Positions 7,454-17,291 of a DNA stretch of 48,768 nt are shown here, in pieces. The translations under genes and the position numbers were made by a program. The DNA comes from Chitinophagaceae bacterium (GTDB lineage Bacteria; Bacteroidota; Bacteroidia; Chitinophagales; Chitinophagaceae). The notes under the pieces were generated by a model. It had not been told where the DNA came from. It saw only the letters and a list, made by a program, of their open reading frames with translations, and searched no databases. Position 1 is the stretch's first letter, and every line of letters starts with the position of its first letter. The stretch is taken from NCBI GenBank assembly GCA_004028765.1, contig SAIX01000060.1:1-48768 (forward strand), written 5' to 3'.

Positions 7454-9889
7454 TCATTCTGTTCTCAAACTTTTTACCGGGTTGGCAATGGCTGCTTTGA
7501 TGGCCTGTGTGCTTACGGTTATCAGTGCGATAGCAGCCGTAACGAGCCCTGCTGCAAGGAATACCCACCAGGGGATATCGATGCGGTAGGCAAAATCGGC
7601 GAGCCATTGTTTCATAGCAAACCAGGCAATGGGAAAAGAAATCAATGCTGCCAGGATAATGAGCTTCATAAAATCGCCTGATAACAGCATCACGATATTT
7701 CCGGTGCCTGCTCCCAGCACCTTGCGGATACCGATCTCTTTGATGCGTTGGGTGATGGCGAAAGAAGACAGGCCCAGCAAACCAAGACATGCAATAAATA
7801 TGGCGATACAGGCAAAGATGGTGAAAAGGCTGCCCTGCTTTTTTTCAGATCGGTAAAGCTCGTCGTATTTATCATCGAGAAAAGAGAATTCGAAAGGCAT
7901 TTCAGGGAGATAGGTCCTCCATTTTTTCTCTATGGTATTTACGGCTTCTGCGGGGTTACCGGCTGCAATCTTAATCGTTAACTGGTTAAAGAAACCATTC
8001 TGCTCCGGTTTTGGCAGTGCCATCACCATTGGAGCGATACGCTGGTGCAGGGATTCGAAATGAAAATCTTTAGCCACACCGATCACTTTTCCTTTTACAC
8101 CACCATACGAAAAATTGCGGCCAACAGCCTGCTCGGCCGATTTCCAGCCGAGTGTTTGCACACAGGCTTCGTTGATCACGAAATTGGAAGTATCGGTTGT
8201 AAAAGCGCGTGAAAAATTTCTTCCGGCGGCCATGCTGATATCATAGGAAGGGATAAAATCATAATCCACCGCAAGAAATTTTAATTCAGAGGTAACAGGT
8301 TTCAGTGAATCGCCTGATTCGGCTGATGCATTCTGTGAATCAAGCAGCCTCCCGGTTGGTACCCTTGAAGAACGGCCGGTATTTTTGATGATGGCCATCG
8401 TTAAGAGGTCGTTTCTGAAAGCTTCGAACTGGTTATTGTTTGTGAAATAATACGGCAATACCATTACATGTTCTTTGCTGTAACCCAGTTTGGCCTTCTG
8501 CATAAAATGGAGTTGCTGAAATACGATTGAGGTGGTGATGATGAGAACAATGGAAATCCCGAATTGCACCACAACCAGTGCCTGCCGGAATGAAATACTT
8601 TTACCACCTGTTTTGAAAAGCCCTTTTAATGTTTTTACCGGCTGGAAGGATGACATAAACAGTGCCGGGTAAACACCAGCCAGCAAACCCACTGCAAAAG
8701 GAACAAGCAAAACGGGGATGATCCACTTCCATTGCAGCAAGGCTTTTGCAGATAAGTGTAAACCGGAAAGATCGTTCAGCCAGGGGATAGCGATCCACAC
8801 AAATGCAAGCGCTATCAGCATGGCGATCCAGGTGATCAACACCGATTCGCAAAGGAACTGCGCAACGAGTTCTCCTTTTCCTGCACCGGAAACTTTCCGG
8901 ATGCCGATCTCCTTCGCACGAAGCGTTGACCTTGCCGTGGAAAGGTTCATATAATTGATACAGGCGATCAGCAGGATGATCAGGGCGATCACAGAAAAAA
9001 TATACACTCTTTTGATATCGCCATTTTCTTCCGCTTCAAAATCGAGATGGGAGCGGAGATGGATATCAGTAAGTTTCTGGAGTTGAAGCTGCGTAATGGT
9101 GGAAAATCGGAAATTGGGTGGTGTCCTGGGAGAGAACATTTTTTTGTCTACAAAATCCGGTAACTGGTTCTCGATATTTTTTACAGGATAATTCTCCGGT
9201 AACAGCAAATAAGTAAAAAAGGAATTGTTGCCAAAATTGGTCTGTAATTGTTTTTCGCCGTAAACCGCGGTGTCTTTTAAAGTATTAAAGGATACCATGA
9301 TCTCGGGATGCACATGTGCATTGGAGGGGAGCGGCTGGTAAACACCGCTTACTTTCAGGTTGAACTGGTTGTTGATGCGGATCATTTTATTAACCGGGTC
9401 TTCCTCTCCAAAATATTTTTTTGCGATCGGTTCGGATAATATCACCGTAAAAGGATCCACAAGGGCTTTGTCCGGGTTCCCTTTTACCAGATTCACATCA
9501 AACAGTTCCATGAAATGCTCATCCGCAAAAAACACCTGGTTCTCATTAAATAGTTTATCGCCATATTTTACCGGTGTTTTTCCATTGGGTAACAAGCGGG
9601 TCACTTTCTGGATATCCGGGAAATAATTTTGTAACAGCGGCCCGAAGGGTGGGGCTACTGTTCCGAGGCGAAGTGTTACCGCACCATCAGGGTTATTAAA
9701 AGTTCTTGTAACCCGGTAAATGCGGCTGGCTTTTTTGTTATAGGTATCATAACTTGTTTCATGCAGGATATAAATCGTGATCAGGATACAACAGGCCAAT
9801 CCAACACTCAGGCCGAATAGGTTGATAAACGAGATGAATTTGTGCTTCATCAGGTTGCGCCAGGCCATTTTAAAATAGTTGCGGATCAT
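7454..9889 (-). CDS. MacB/FtsX-type ABC permease, copy 2 of 4
   Basis: 811 residues. Starts MIRNYFKMAWRNLMKHK and ends ANPVKSLRTE. The first FtsX bundle carries AKEIGIRKVSGAG, with S where the other copies have L or V, and the second carries IKEIGIRKVLGAG. The DNA at its 3' end is close to that of copies 3 and 4 (ATTCTGTTCT then AAACTTTTTACCGGGTT), showing origin by tandem duplication. The periplasmic domains differ much more between copies than the membrane parts, which suggests different partners or ligands. It lies 83 bases before copy 1, with no promoter that I can see in the gap. Confidence 0.9.
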   Translation of the reverse strand: MIRNYFKMAWRNLMKHKFISFINLFGLSVGLACCILITIYILHETSYDTYNKKASRIYRVTRTFNNPDGAVTLRLGTVAPPFGPLLQNYFPDIQKVTRLLPNGKTPVKYGDKLFNENQVFFADEHFMELFDVNLVKGNPDKALVDPFTVILSEPIAKKYFGEEDPVNKMIRINNQFNLKVSGVYQPLPSNAHVHPEIMVSFNTLKDTAVYGEKQLQTNFGNNSFFTYLLLPENYPVKNIENQLPDFVDKKMFSPRTPPNFRFSTITQLQLQKLTDIHLRSHLDFEAEENGDIKRVYIFSVIALIILLIACINYMNLSTARSTLRAKEIGIRKVSGAGKGELVAQFLCESVLITWIAMLIALAFVWIAIPWLNDLSGLHLSAKALLQWKWIIPVLLVPFAVGLLAGVYPALFMSSFQPVKTLKGLFKTGGKSISFRQALVVVQFGISIVLIITTSIVFQQLHFMQKAKLGYSKEHVMVLPYYFTNNNQFEAFRNDLLTMAIIKNTGRSSRVPTGRLLDSQNASAESGDSLKPVTSELKFLAVDYDFIPSYDISMAAGRNFSRAFTTDTSNFVINEACVQTLGWKSAEQAVGRNFSYGGVKGKVIGVAKDFHFESLHQRIAPMVMALPKPEQNGFFNQLTIKIAAGNPAEAVNTIEKKWRTYLPEMPFEFSFLDDKYDELYRSEKKQGSLFTIFACIAIFIACLGLLGLSSFAITQRIKEIGIRKVLGAGTGNIVMLLSGDFMKLIILAALISFPIAWFAMKQWLADFAYRIDIPWWVFLAAGLVTAAIALITVSTQAIKAAIANPVKSLRTE

Positions 9890-10004
9890 ATTTTTTATTT
9901 TGAATGCGGTATGAAATCATTTTTTGGGAATCCACAGTTACCGATTGCCAACCCAAAATCGTTACCTGATAATTTTTTTTCATTTACGATTCGGTATCCT
10001 CTCA

Positions 10005-12401
10005 TTATTCTGTTCTTAAACTTTTTACCGGGTTCGCCATGGCTGCCCTTAGTGAGCGGTATCCTACACTCAATGCTGCGATCAGGAAGGTACAGGCTAT
10101 GGCAAGCAGGAATATCCAGGGTTGCAGGCTGATCCGGGTTTTATAATCTTCGAGATAATGGCTCATGGCCCACCATGCCACCGGTGCGGCGATCAAAAAA
10201 GCGATCAGCAGCAATCGTGTGAATTCTTTACCAAACAGCCAGAGAATATTCCCGATGCCGGCTCCCAGTACTTTCCGTACGCCGATCTCTTTTGTTTTCC
10301 TTACGGCCATAAATGATACCAGCCCGTATAACCCTAATGAACCAATCAGTATCGCGATGGCGGCAAAACCCTGTATCAATTCGAGGATCGTCATATCGAG
10401 CTCGTAAAATTTTGCGATGCTTTCATCGAGAAACTGGTACTCATACAGAAAATCGGGATAGGTTTCGTTCCATATTTTCTCGATTGATTTCATAGTAGCC
10501 TGCATATTGCCTGCTTCAATTTTCACGGCGCATTTTGTATAATTGTCATTATCCGGGAAAATGCAGATTGCAGGGATCTCGTTATGGAAAGAATAGGTAT
10601 AAAAATCTTTTACAACACCTGTAATCGGGACTCCTTTTTTATCACCGTTGGTAAAAATTTTTTTACCGATCACTTCTTCCGGTGATTTGAGGTTGAGTTT
10701 TTTTACAAAAGTTTCATTCACCAGTACTTCCCTTGTGGTGTCGGATGCGAAATAATTTCTTCCGGCCACCAGTTTGATGCCGAATGTGGTGAGGAAATTG
10801 GCGTCTGCTGCTTTCATATTAATTCCCCAATGCTCATCTTCGGCCCTGTTATCGTAGCGGATATTGGTACTGTTATTCGAGTTGGCTGCGGGCGCCTGGT
10901 AACAAAGGGAAATATTCGAAATGCCGGCGATGGTGCTGAGCCTTGATTGTAAAGTTGTTTTTTTGGTTTTGTCTTTTTGCGGGATCGGCAGGGTAATGAT
11001 TGCCTGCTTGTTGAAACCGAGATCGGTATTATGCGCATAATGCATCTGGCTCGCGATCACGATCGTTCCGATGATCAGCAATTGTGAGATAGCAAACTGC
11101 GTAACCACCAGTACCCTGCGCAGCGAAAAACCACCGATATGTTTCTGCGACAGTTTGCTTTTTAACGCGAGTACGGGTTGAAAACGTGCCAATACCAGGC
11201 CGGGGTAAGAGCCAGACAGAAATGTGACAAGCACGCCGATCAGAATAAGAAATGAGAGCAATGGTAGATTGGTGAACAGGTGCAGCTTGATCTGTGTTTT
11301 AAATAAACTATTCACATAGGGCATGAGAAGGTAGGCTAAACCGATCGCCAGCACAACTGCAAATAATGTGATCAACGCGGTTTCTGCAATAAATTGCCAG
11401 AACAACTGTTTGGGAAGACTGCCCAACACTTTCCGGATCCCCACTTCTTTTGAGCGGTTCAATGCCTGTGCTGTGGCGAGATTGATAAAGTTTACACAGG
11501 CTGTTACAACCAGGAAGAGGCCGATCAGCGAAATGGCCCACAAGTATTTTTTATCGCTGCTCCCATCAAATAATGTATTAAAATGAATGTCGGCGAGTTC
11601 CTGTGTGCGGAATACCCAAACATTCTGATCGCGTCCTTTAAAATTTTTCTTCACGAGTTGTGTGAGCGCCTGGTTCACTTTGGGGGCATCTGCTTTATTC
11701 TTCAGCAACAGATAACACTGGCTTCCGCTGTAAACACCACCCCAGCTACTGTCGTTGGCAAGCCATGGTGCCTGGTCTTTCAGGTTCTGGTACGAAACAT
11801 AGATCTGTTCCTGCCGCTCGGTATTTTCGGGAATGTCTTTTAGGACCCCTTTAATGATAAAATCAGTTTTATTATTAATGCGGATGGTTTTCCCCATCGG
11901 ATCCGCATCACCAAAATATTTGTGCGCCAGTTTTTCGGTTATGGCAGCTGAATTCGGCTCGCTGAGAAAATTGGTTTTATTTCCTTTTATAAGCGGGTAA
12001 TCAAAAATGTTAAAATAACCGGGTTCGGCGTAGGTGAAGCCGGTTTCCTCTTTGAATTTCTGATAATCGTTGTCGTTTCTTTTAATTGTTACGAGTGCGT
12101 CGTTGTAATTGATAACACGTGCTGTTTGTTCCGCCAGCGGATATTCGGTGCGGAATGCTTTTCCGAGAGGGGAGGGTACAGCCTGTGAATAACCAGCTTC
12201 ATCATCGTGCCATTCCGTTACGATCCGGAATATCCGGTCTTTATTCTGGTGAAATGTATCAAAGCTCAGCTGGAAGCTGACAAAGCAGAAAATCACGATG
12301 CTGCAGGCAATACCGAGTGATAAACCAAAAATATTGATAAAGGCATAGGATTGGTTCCGCTTCAGGTTGCGCCAGCCTATTTTGAAATAATTCCGGATCA
12401 T
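10005..12401 (-). CDS. MacB/FtsX-type ABC permease, copy 3 of 4
   Basis: 798 residues with the same eight-helix double layout. The N-terminus is MIRNYFKIGWRNLKRNQ. The bundle motifs are SKEVGIRKVLGSL in the first half and TKEIGVRKVLGAG in the second. The final segment before ANPVKSLRTE reads VGYRSLRAAM, whereas copies 1 and 2 have VSTQAIKAAI, so this copy is an older branch of the array. Gaps of 68 bases to copy 4 and 115 bases to copy 2 contain no recognisable terminator, consistent with one long message. Confidence 0.9.
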   Translation of the reverse strand: MIRNYFKIGWRNLKRNQSYAFINIFGLSLGIACSIVIFCFVSFQLSFDTFHQNKDRIFRIVTEWHDDEAGYSQAVPSPLGKAFRTEYPLAEQTARVINYNDALVTIKRNDNDYQKFKEETGFTYAEPGYFNIFDYPLIKGNKTNFLSEPNSAAITEKLAHKYFGDADPMGKTIRINNKTDFIIKGVLKDIPENTERQEQIYVSYQNLKDQAPWLANDSSWGGVYSGSQCYLLLKNKADAPKVNQALTQLVKKNFKGRDQNVWVFRTQELADIHFNTLFDGSSDKKYLWAISLIGLFLVVTACVNFINLATAQALNRSKEVGIRKVLGSLPKQLFWQFIAETALITLFAVVLAIGLAYLLMPYVNSLFKTQIKLHLFTNLPLLSFLILIGVLVTFLSGSYPGLVLARFQPVLALKSKLSQKHIGGFSLRRVLVVTQFAISQLLIIGTIVIASQMHYAHNTDLGFNKQAIITLPIPQKDKTKKTTLQSRLSTIAGISNISLCYQAPAANSNNSTNIRYDNRAEDEHWGINMKAADANFLTTFGIKLVAGRNYFASDTTREVLVNETFVKKLNLKSPEEVIGKKIFTNGDKKGVPITGVVKDFYTYSFHNEIPAICIFPDNDNYTKCAVKIEAGNMQATMKSIEKIWNETYPDFLYEYQFLDESIAKFYELDMTILELIQGFAAIAILIGSLGLYGLVSFMAVRKTKEIGVRKVLGAGIGNILWLFGKEFTRLLLIAFLIAAPVAWWAMSHYLEDYKTRISLQPWIFLLAIACTFLIAALSVGYRSLRAAMANPVKSLRTE

Positions 12402-12469
12402 GATTTTTAATTTGGAAGCCTTTTTTGAAATGGGCTTGTTCTTGATTATGAGCCTTAGCTATATTTATT

Positions 12470-14830
12470 TCATTCTGTTCTCAAACTTTTTACCGGGTTC
12501 GCCGTTGCAGCTTTGATGGAGTGATAACTTACCGTTACCAGTGCAATGAGTATACTGATGCCTGCGGCGAAAGCAAAAATCCACCACTCGATCGTTACCC
12601 GGTATGGGTAATTCTCCAGCCAGTTATGCATCAGCCACCAGGCAACCGGTGATGCCAGCAAGAAGGCGATAATCACCAGTCCCACAAAATCTTTTGAGAG
12701 CAAGGTGGCAATGCTGGTAACAGAAGCACCCAGTACTTTTCGCACGCCGATTTCTTTGATTCTGGTTTCAGCCATATATGCAGCAAGACCGAATAACCCG
12801 AGACAGGAGATAAAAATGGTAAGACCAGCAAATAACCCGGCAAGTGTACCGGTTCTCTGCTCTGCTTTGAATTTAGCGGCATAGTCTTCATCTACGAACT
12901 GGTATTCGAACGGGTATTGCGGGTTGTATTTTTTAAAAATGCTTTCTGCCCGCTTCAGGTTATCCGCCGTATTGTTTTTTTCATTCAGCTTTATGTGCAT
13001 CACATTGAACCAGGCTTTTGCTCCTTCTATAACCATGGGCTTGGTGGGATGATAAGGCGATTGCAGGATAAAATCTTTGATCACACCCACAACATGCCAT
13101 TCGCGGCCATTGTCTTTTACGATCTCCCCGATAGGGTCTTTGAACCCCATAATTTTTACCGACGATTCATTCAGGATCATCCCCGTTGAATCCGTGGGAT
13201 ATTGCTTCAGGTCAAAATCACGCCCTTTTACAAACTGGAGCCCAACTGTTTTGCCGAGGTCTTCATCTTCTGCATACCTGTCAAAATCTGTTTTATCGTC
13301 AGGTGATTTCCCTTTCCACTCAATTCCCCAGGTATCACTCCATCCCTGTGTGATAGGGGCGCTCGTTTTGCTTACAGATGTTGCGATATTGGCATTCAGC
13401 AATTCATTTTTTACAAGCGGGTAATTTTTTTCGAGATCACCGGTGAGGTAATGAAAAACAAGGTTGTTTTTGTTGTAACCCAGGTCACGGTCACGCGCAT
13501 GTTGTATCTGCTCTTTCACAATCGCGGTACAGATAATCAGGATGATCGCGAAAGTGAACTGTAATACCACCAGCACTTTACGGGGTGTAACCACTTTATC
13601 CGATTGCAGGAAGGTCCCTTTTAATACTTTCACCGGCTTGAAGGCAGATAAATAAAAAGCGGGATAGCTGCCGGCAATCACTCCGGTAAAAAGGATAAAA
13701 CCGATAAAACTTAGCCAGAGATAAGGGTTGGTATAATCGATGAATAATTTTTTATCCGTGAGCTGCCCGAATGCAGGCAATGAGAGCTGAACAAGTAAAA
13801 CAGCCACTAACCCGGCGAAGAAAGCAAGCAGGATCGATTCGCCGAGGAACTGGCCTATCAGTGAAGTTTTGTTTGCCCCCACCACTTTCCGGATACCCAC
13901 TTCTTTTGCACGTTTTTCGCTTCTTGCCGTACTCAGGTTCATAAAATTGATGCAGGCAATCAATAAAATGAATACTGCGATCACGGCAAACATTTTTACA
14001 AAATCGATCAGTCCGCCATCTTCCACGCCGTTTACAAATGAAGAGTACAGTCTCCAGCGGCTGATGGGGTAGAGGAACATTTCATTTGTTTTCTCCGATT
14101 CATCAAATTTCCGTTTGAGGGGTTTTAATTTAGGAGCAATTGAAGCAAGTGTGGCATTCGGTTTCAGCAATACATAATTCCGTGTAGAGTTATTGCCCCA
14201 GTTGTCATCATCATTTCCCTGTTTGCGCAGGTATGCCCAGGGGAGGAGATAATCGAATTTAAATCTTGTATTGTTCGGGATGTCTTTCAGGATACCGGTA
14301 ACAGTGAAATTGTCTTTATCATTTATCCGGATCATTTTCCCCATGGCGTCCTCATCCCCGAAAAGCGATTTTGCGGTTTTTTCTGTGAGCACGATCGAGT
14401 ACACATCCTGTAAAACCTTATTCGGATCGCCTTTCAGCAGGGGGAAAGTGAACACGTCCAGGAAATTTGAATCCACGATATTTCCTGTAATGGAGATTCT
14501 TTTTTCGCCTACGGAGAAAAGGTATTTGCTTGGCCAGTTTACGCGTGTTGCCATTTCCACTTCGGGGAACTCGCGTTCAACCGTTCTTGCGAATATTTTG
14601 GGAGTGGTATTCCAGCACTGGAGTTTACCGCTGAAAAAATCCTTGTTCCAGGCTTCATAGATCCTGTCTTTTTTTTCATGGAACTGGTCGTAACTCATTT
14701 CGTGCTGTATCCACAAAAAAATAAGGATTGCACTTGCCATCCCTACGGATAACCCGATGATATTGATAAACGAAAACCCTTTGTTCTTTAAGAGGTTCCT
14801 GACCGCTATTTTGAGATAGTTGCGTAACAT
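12470..14830 (-). CDS. MacB/FtsX-type ABC permease, copy 4 of 4 (first in the operon)
   Basis: 786 residues, the shortest of the four. Starts MLRNYLKIAVRNLLKNKGFS; motifs AKEVGIRKVVGAN and IKEIGVRKVLGAS; ends VSYHSIKAATANPVKSLRTE. As the first permease after the upstream ATPase gene (55-base gap) it is the most likely dedicated partner of that ATPase. The first periplasmic domain (about residues 45-285) is rich in charged residues and Trp (DDDNWGNNS). As with the other copies, what it exports or senses cannot be read from sequence. Confidence 0.9.
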   Translation of the reverse strand: MLRNYLKIAVRNLLKNKGFSFINIIGLSVGMASAILIFLWIQHEMSYDQFHEKKDRIYEAWNKDFFSGKLQCWNTTPKIFARTVEREFPEVEMATRVNWPSKYLFSVGEKRISITGNIVDSNFLDVFTFPLLKGDPNKVLQDVYSIVLTEKTAKSLFGDEDAMGKMIRINDKDNFTVTGILKDIPNNTRFKFDYLLPWAYLRKQGNDDDNWGNNSTRNYVLLKPNATLASIAPKLKPLKRKFDESEKTNEMFLYPISRWRLYSSFVNGVEDGGLIDFVKMFAVIAVFILLIACINFMNLSTARSEKRAKEVGIRKVVGANKTSLIGQFLGESILLAFFAGLVAVLLVQLSLPAFGQLTDKKLFIDYTNPYLWLSFIGFILFTGVIAGSYPAFYLSAFKPVKVLKGTFLQSDKVVTPRKVLVVLQFTFAIILIICTAIVKEQIQHARDRDLGYNKNNLVFHYLTGDLEKNYPLVKNELLNANIATSVSKTSAPITQGWSDTWGIEWKGKSPDDKTDFDRYAEDEDLGKTVGLQFVKGRDFDLKQYPTDSTGMILNESSVKIMGFKDPIGEIVKDNGREWHVVGVIKDFILQSPYHPTKPMVIEGAKAWFNVMHIKLNEKNNTADNLKRAESIFKKYNPQYPFEYQFVDEDYAAKFKAEQRTGTLAGLFAGLTIFISCLGLFGLAAYMAETRIKEIGVRKVLGASVTSIATLLSKDFVGLVIIAFLLASPVAWWLMHNWLENYPYRVTIEWWIFAFAAGISILIALVTVSYHSIKAATANPVKSLRTE

Positions 14831-14885
14831 GCGATACTGTTATTTTTCGGAGAGGTGACGGGTAACGGATTTATTTCCGGAAAAC

Positions 14886-15563
14886 TTATACCAGGATATT
14901 TTCGGTAACGGTTTGTCCATCCAGCATGCGGATGATGCGGTGGCTGTAACGTGCATCATGCTCAGAGTGTGTTACCATAATGATCGTGGTGCCCTGTTCG
15001 TTCAGGTTGGTAAGCAGTTCCATCACTTCATTTCCATTGGATGAATCGAGGTTACCTGTAGGTTCATCGGCCAGTATCAGTTTGGGATTATTCACTACTG
15101 CCCGTGCAACGGCCACACGTTGTTGCTGTCCGCCCGATAATTGTTGTGGGTAATGGTTGCGGCGATGCATGATCTGTACTTTTTCCAGTACTTCATCCAC
15201 TTTTTTCTTCCTGTCTGATGCTTTCACACCTGTATAGATCAATGGCAGTTCTACATTTTCAAAAACGGTAAGTTCATCGATAAGGTTAAAACTCTGGAAT
15301 ACAAAACCAATATTATGCTTGCGCAGATCGGCACGCTGGCGTTCATTATAACCGGCTATTTCGGTACCGTTAAAAAGAAAACTCCCTGTATCAGGATCGT
15401 CGAGCAAACCAAGGATATTGAGCAGGGTGGATTTGCCACATCCCGATGGCCCCATCACGGCAACGAATTCTCCCGTTTTAATTTCCATAGACAGTTTGTT
15501 CAGCGCGATGGTTTCCACTTCATCCGTGCGATAGATCTTTTCGAGGTCGGTGATTTTTATCAT
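14886..15563 (-). CDS. ABC transporter ATP-binding protein (MacB/LolD type), first copy
   Basis: 225 residues with all nucleotide-binding elements canonical: Walker A GPSGCGKS (38-45), Q90, LSGGQQQRVAVARA (142-155), Walker B LILADEP (162-168), H199. It is probably the main motor for the four permeases downstream. Compared with the second ATPase of the island (4128-4793) the motif positions coincide residue for residue over the first 170 residues, so the two are paralogues. Its upstream gap of 205 bases to the adaptor gene holds AACCAATAAAC-type repeats, but no clear promoter. Confidence 0.93.
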   Translation of the reverse strand: MIKITDLEKIYRTDEVETIALNKLSMEIKTGEFVAVMGPSGCGKSTLLNILGLLDDPDTGSFLFNGTEIAGYNERQRADLRKHNIGFVFQSFNLIDELTVFENVELPLIYTGVKASDRKKKVDEVLEKVQIMHRRNHYPQQLSGGQQQRVAVARAVVNNPKLILADEPTGNLDSSNGNEVMELLTNLNEQGTTIIMVTHSEHDARYSHRIIRMLDGQTVTENILV

Positions 15564-15588
15564 GGTTGTATTTGTTTGAATATTTTTT

Positions 15589-15753
15589 GTTTATTGGTTT
15601 ACTGGTTTAGTCGTCAGTATTTGAATGGTTATGTTTATACAGGTTATCTGAACTGTAGTGTTTTATTATTAGTATTGCTTCAACCCATTTACTCGCCAGG
15701 TTTTACTAACCAATAAACCATGAAACTGACAAACCAGTAACCCCATAAACGTT
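15589..15753. repeat. intergenic inverted low-complexity repeat
   Basis: GTTTATTGGTT near 15590-15600 is matched in reverse orientation by AACCAATAAAC near 15709-15719, with TTACTGG/CCAGTAA copies beside each arm. The interior is AT-rich and without a gene. A similar arrangement occurs at 17421-17576. Confidence 0.5.
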
Positions 15754-15768
15754 CTCCCTGTCAAAACG

Positions 15769-17025
15769 TTACTGTTTTTTCAAAACCAGTTCCTGCATGG
15801 TGCCAAAAGTTTCATAGCTTGATGTGATCACTTTATCACCCGGCTTTAATCCTTCCAGTACTTCATAATAATCAGGGTTCTGGCGGCCAAGGCGTATCTC
15901 TGCTTTATAGGCTGTTGTTCCGCTTTCGTTCAGTTTAAAGATCCAATTGCCACCGGTTCCCTGGAAAAAGCCCCCTTTCGGTACCAGTACAGCAGTGGTT
16001 TCATCGCTAAGGGCAAGTAATATCTGCAGCGTTTGCCCACGGCGTACACCCTGCGGAACTTCTCCTACAAACTGCATATCCACCTGGAAGCGGCCATTGG
16101 TTACCTGGGTAAAAATTTTCGTGATCCTGAGTTTATAGGTTTTGTTCGCAAAACTGAATTCACCGGTTAAACCCGTAAAGATTCTCGAGATGTAATGTTC
16201 ATCCACATCCACCCGTACTTTGTATCCGCTTAATACATCGATCTGCCCCAGCCGTTCCCCTTCGCGTTTGGTTTGGCCGATCTCTGCATCCAGCGAGGTA
16301 AGTTGCCCGTCCACAGGTGCACGAACAATTAAGTCGCCCACTTTTTTGCGCATCACAGCAAGTGCGTTCTGGGAGCCTTCGTAGGATTGCTTGGCCTGCT
16401 CAAGCTGTTGCCGCGTGGAAAGCGAATCCTGTTGTAATATCTGGCTGGTAAGTTGTTTTTTCCGGAGCAGGTAATTGTAATTGTTCTCAGAAGTTTTAAA
16501 CTCCTGCATACCGATCGCTTTTTGTTCGTATAAATGTTTATTCAGTTTGTAGAGGCGTTCCGCTTCGGTTAACTGGCTTTCCACATCGGTCATCTGGTTC
16601 AGTTTATTAACCGTGTTCTGCTGCGCCGCGTTCCGCGAGATCTGCATCTGGGTAAGCAGGTTATAAACAGAGGTTTCCTGGTTCACCAGGCTGAGCTGCA
16701 GGTTGGTATTTGACAAACGGAGGATGGGTTGCCCTTTTTTCATCATTGCGCCGTCTTCCACATATTTATATTCCACACGCCCGCCTTCTGTGGCATCGAG
16801 GTAAATGGACGTGATGGGTAATACGACCCCGTTCACAGGTATGGCATCTTTAAATGGCGCTTTTTTTACCTCGCTGATGGTGATACGTTCAAGGTCAACA
16901 TTCAGTTTCGATTTGCCGGAACTGAAATAGATGCTTGCACCAATCAAAGCTGCAATACCCGTTATGATCACAATGGTCATGATCCTTTTGCTGCTCCATT
17001 TCTTTTTTTGAATGACTCTGTCCAC
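15769..17025 (-). CDS. MacA-like periplasmic adaptor (HlyD family)
   Basis: 418 residues starting at GTG 17025 (there is no ATG before the membrane segment). One membrane helix at about residues 15-33 anchors it in the inner membrane. A barrel-sandwich half (GGRVEYKYVEDGAMMKKGQPIL), a long Q/E-rich coiled-coil hairpin (about 110-235), the returning half (VRAPVDGQLTSLDAEIGQT) and beta-barrel and membrane-proximal domains follow. It should bridge the MacB-type permeases and the TolC-like channel. It is preceded by the 49-residue peptide gene, from whose stop it is 24 bases away. Confidence 0.9.
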   Translation of the reverse strand: MDRVIQKKKWSSKRIMTIVIITGIAALIGASIYFSSGKSKLNVDLERITISEVKKAPFKDAIPVNGVVLPITSIYLDATEGGRVEYKYVEDGAMMKKGQPILRLSNTNLQLSLVNQETSVYNLLTQMQISRNAAQQNTVNKLNQMTDVESQLTEAERLYKLNKHLYEQKAIGMQEFKTSENNYNYLLRKKQLTSQILQQDSLSTRQQLEQAKQSYEGSQNALAVMRKKVGDLIVRAPVDGQLTSLDAEIGQTKREGERLGQIDVLSGYKVRVDVDEHYISRIFTGLTGEFSFANKTYKLRITKIFTQVTNGRFQVDMQFVGEVPQGVRRGQTLQILLALSDETTAVLVPKGGFFQGTGGNWIFKLNESGTTAYKAEIRLGRQNPDYYEVLEGLKPGDKVITSSYETFGTMQELVLKKQ

Positions 17026-17049
17026 AGTTTTATTTTTTAGTATGGGAAT

Positions 17050-17199
17050 CTAAATGAGTTTCAGTTGTCCTATTTCGAGGGAAGTGGTAACACTGTATGA
17101 CTGGTTAGCCGATGTAGCATGCATCAACAGCAATAACCCCAGTGTGCCTGCTACAAGCAATGCGAGTAAGCGGGATTGTTGTTGAGTGATTGTTTTCAT
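17050..17199 (-). CDS. 49-residue single-helix peptide at the head of the export operon
   Basis: ATG 17199 to TAG 17050. The peptide has a short polar start (MKTITQQQSR), one strongly hydrophobic helix at about residues 11-27 (LLALLVAGTLGLLLLM), then a polar tail with HATSANQSYS and ends IGQLKLI. It could be a signal-anchored membrane peptide, or be cleaved near SA-NQ. It lies between the predicted sigma-54 start (about 17213) and the adaptor gene, so it is the first translated product of the operon. No family recognised. It could be a small regulatory subunit of the transporter or of the sensor kinase; this is inference. Confidence 0.6.
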   Translation of the reverse strand: MKTITQQQSRLLALLVAGTLGLLLLMHATSANQSYSVTTSLEIGQLKLI

Positions 17200-17223
17200 G
17201 CCGTTTGGTTTCCGGCAGTATAT

Positions 17224-17239
17224 TGAAACGATTGTGCCA
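17224..17239 (-). promoter_or_regulatory. sigma-54 (-24/-12) promoter of the adaptor/permease operon
   Basis: Minus strand: TGGCAC, AATCG, TTTCA. The -24 GG and the -12 C have exact sigma-54 spacing; one base of the -12 TTGC differs. Predicted start near 17213, 14 bases before ATG 17199, almost the same leader length as at the second promoter (4819-4834). Confidence 0.6.
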
Positions 17240-17291
17240 AAGAAAAATACTATTGATAATCAATACCTTTTTTTATGCTGTGCATTTGTAC

